Shown here: positions 32,852-33,302 of the stretch, in pieces
How the letters are laid out: each line of letters starts with the position of its first letter
Position numbering within the stretch: position 1 is the stretch's first letter
Source of the DNA: CAZMRW01 sp964568805
GTDB taxonomy: Bacteria; Pseudomonadota; Gammaproteobacteria; Methylococcales; Methylomonadaceae
Assembly (NCBI GenBank): GCA_964568805.1
Contig: CAZMRW010000045.1
Span: 1-33,302 of the forward strand
DNA: 33,302 nucleotides
Reading direction: 5' to 3'
Program-made: the position numbers and the translations under genes
Notes under the pieces: generated by a model
Told to the model about the DNA's origin: nothing
Databases searched by the model: none
What the model saw: only the letters and a program-made list of their open reading frames with translations

Positions 32852-33302
32852 ATGACACCAAGCAATCACGCTAAAAACGCATTGGCATTCGCTTTGGCGG
32901 CGCTTGTCATCTTTACACTTACTGCCTGCACCGGAGGAGCGCCCATGAAACCAGATTTTGATGCAGCTCTTCAAGAACATTTCAAATCCATTGCCAATAG
33001 AGATATAGAGGCATTTAAGTCGCACCTCACAAAAGGCGACACCCTCTATACAATCGTTCAAAATGGACACGCCTTCACAACCCCATCTGAAACCATTGCA
33101 ATACATGAGCAATGGTTTAAAGACCCCAATTGGGCGTGGGAAGGCTCGGTTGTTCACAAGGTTGTGGGAGAAGATGTGGCAATGGCGCTCGTTAAATACC
33201 AATATCGCGCCAAGCCGGAAGATACGCCAGTCATTACATGGCTCACATATGAGGAACTTGCAAAACTAAATAAAGCGAGCGGAATTAGAGCTATAGAGGT
33301 CA
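32852..33302 (+). CDS. predicted lipoprotein with NTF2/SnoaL-like body (partial, runs off the window)
   Basis: The frame opens at ATG 32852 and is still open at the window end (150 codons). The N-terminus MTPSNHAKNALAFALAAL leads to a lipobox LTAC with Cys26, so the product should be a membrane lipoprotein. The following sequence (FDAALQEHFKSIANRDIEAFKSHL, HEQWFKDPNWAWEGSVVHKV, ALVKYQYR) has the pattern of NTF2-like proteins of the SnoaL/DUF4440 kind, which bind small molecules or act as ketosteroid-isomerase-like folds. The assignment is tentative. Base composition is more AT-rich than the H4MPT genes. It starts 20 bp after an attC-like site, so it may be a captured gene cassette. A second in-frame ATG at residue 32 would remove the signal. 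Confidence 0.7.
   Translation, partial: MTPSNHAKNALAFALAALVIFTLTACTGGAPMKPDFDAALQEHFKSIANRDIEAFKSHLTKGDTLYTIVQNGHAFTTPSETIAIHEQWFKDPNWAWEGSVVHKVVGEDVAMALVKYQYRAKPEDTPVITWLTYEELAKLNKASGIRAIEV

Noticed and set aside
32720..33202. 160-codon minus-strand frame over the attC-like site and lipoprotein gene
   Set aside because: The plus strand has a lipobox signal sequence and an NTF2-like pattern. The minus frame has neither and runs through the attC-like hairpin.

Overview
The window looks like a chromosomal segment of a gammaproteobacterial methanotroph or methylotroph of the Methylococcales type. The main reason is a dense set of tetrahydromethanopterin (H4MPT) and methylofuran genes: fae, mch, beta-RFAP synthase, an MfnB homologue, an MfnF-like protein, three different ATP-grasp ligases, and CitG-like, HisA-like and DUF447 proteins. 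Bacteria that oxidise formaldehyde through archaeal-type C1 carriers carry these genes. Typical proteobacterial housekeeping genes (maeB, miaA, gltA) lie between them. A run of 100 N marks an assembly gap inside a collagen-like repeat, so this is draft sequence. Genus-level assignment is not possible from the sequence alone.

Layout. 1-2768: tail of an upstream gene, a small lipoprotein, and the malic enzyme maeB (minus). 2965-5583: a secreted PhoPQ-related (PqaA-like) protein, then a PAP2 phosphatase/DgkA kinase pair with a 4-bp overlap. 5679-7027: two exported proteins on minus (DUF4136 lipoprotein, unknown). 7167-9563: mfnB with a DUF447 gene, then miaA. 9883-11200: a secreted DNRLRE/collagen-like protein with a 9-bp tandem repeat interrupted by the gap. 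11313-21471 (all minus): an Anbu proteasome-like protease, two transglutaminase-like proteins, a fused circularly permuted ATP-grasp/alpha-E protein, citrate synthase, and a giant transglutaminase/DUF2126 protein. This matches the predicted Anbu-associated amidoligase/peptidase system, here with gltA inside it. 21848-31940: the main H4MPT/methylofuran locus. An MfnF-like gene and a COG1821 ATP-grasp gene run on minus, diverging from a HisA-like gene on plus. A strong bidirectional terminator separates these from a long minus-strand unit: nucleotidyltransferase, HAD phosphatase, mptG, COG2232 ATP-grasp, mch, RimK-like ATP-grasp, CitG-like, fae. 31941-33302: a lower-coding, transfer-marked end with a deleted hicAB remnant, an integron attC-like site and a lipoprotein gene that starts 20 bp after it and runs off the window.

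How the genes work together. Fae condenses formaldehyde with H4MPT and Mch interconverts methenyl- and formyl-H4MPT. MptG begins H4MPT assembly and MfnB begins furan synthesis for methylofuran. The remaining conserved cluster genes are candidates for the unassigned steps: ribosylation, phosphate removal and glutamylation. The Anbu/ATP-grasp/transglutaminase block sits between two parts of this C1-cofactor gene set. Its product is unknown. The fhcABCD and mtdB genes expected for the complete pathway are not in this window.
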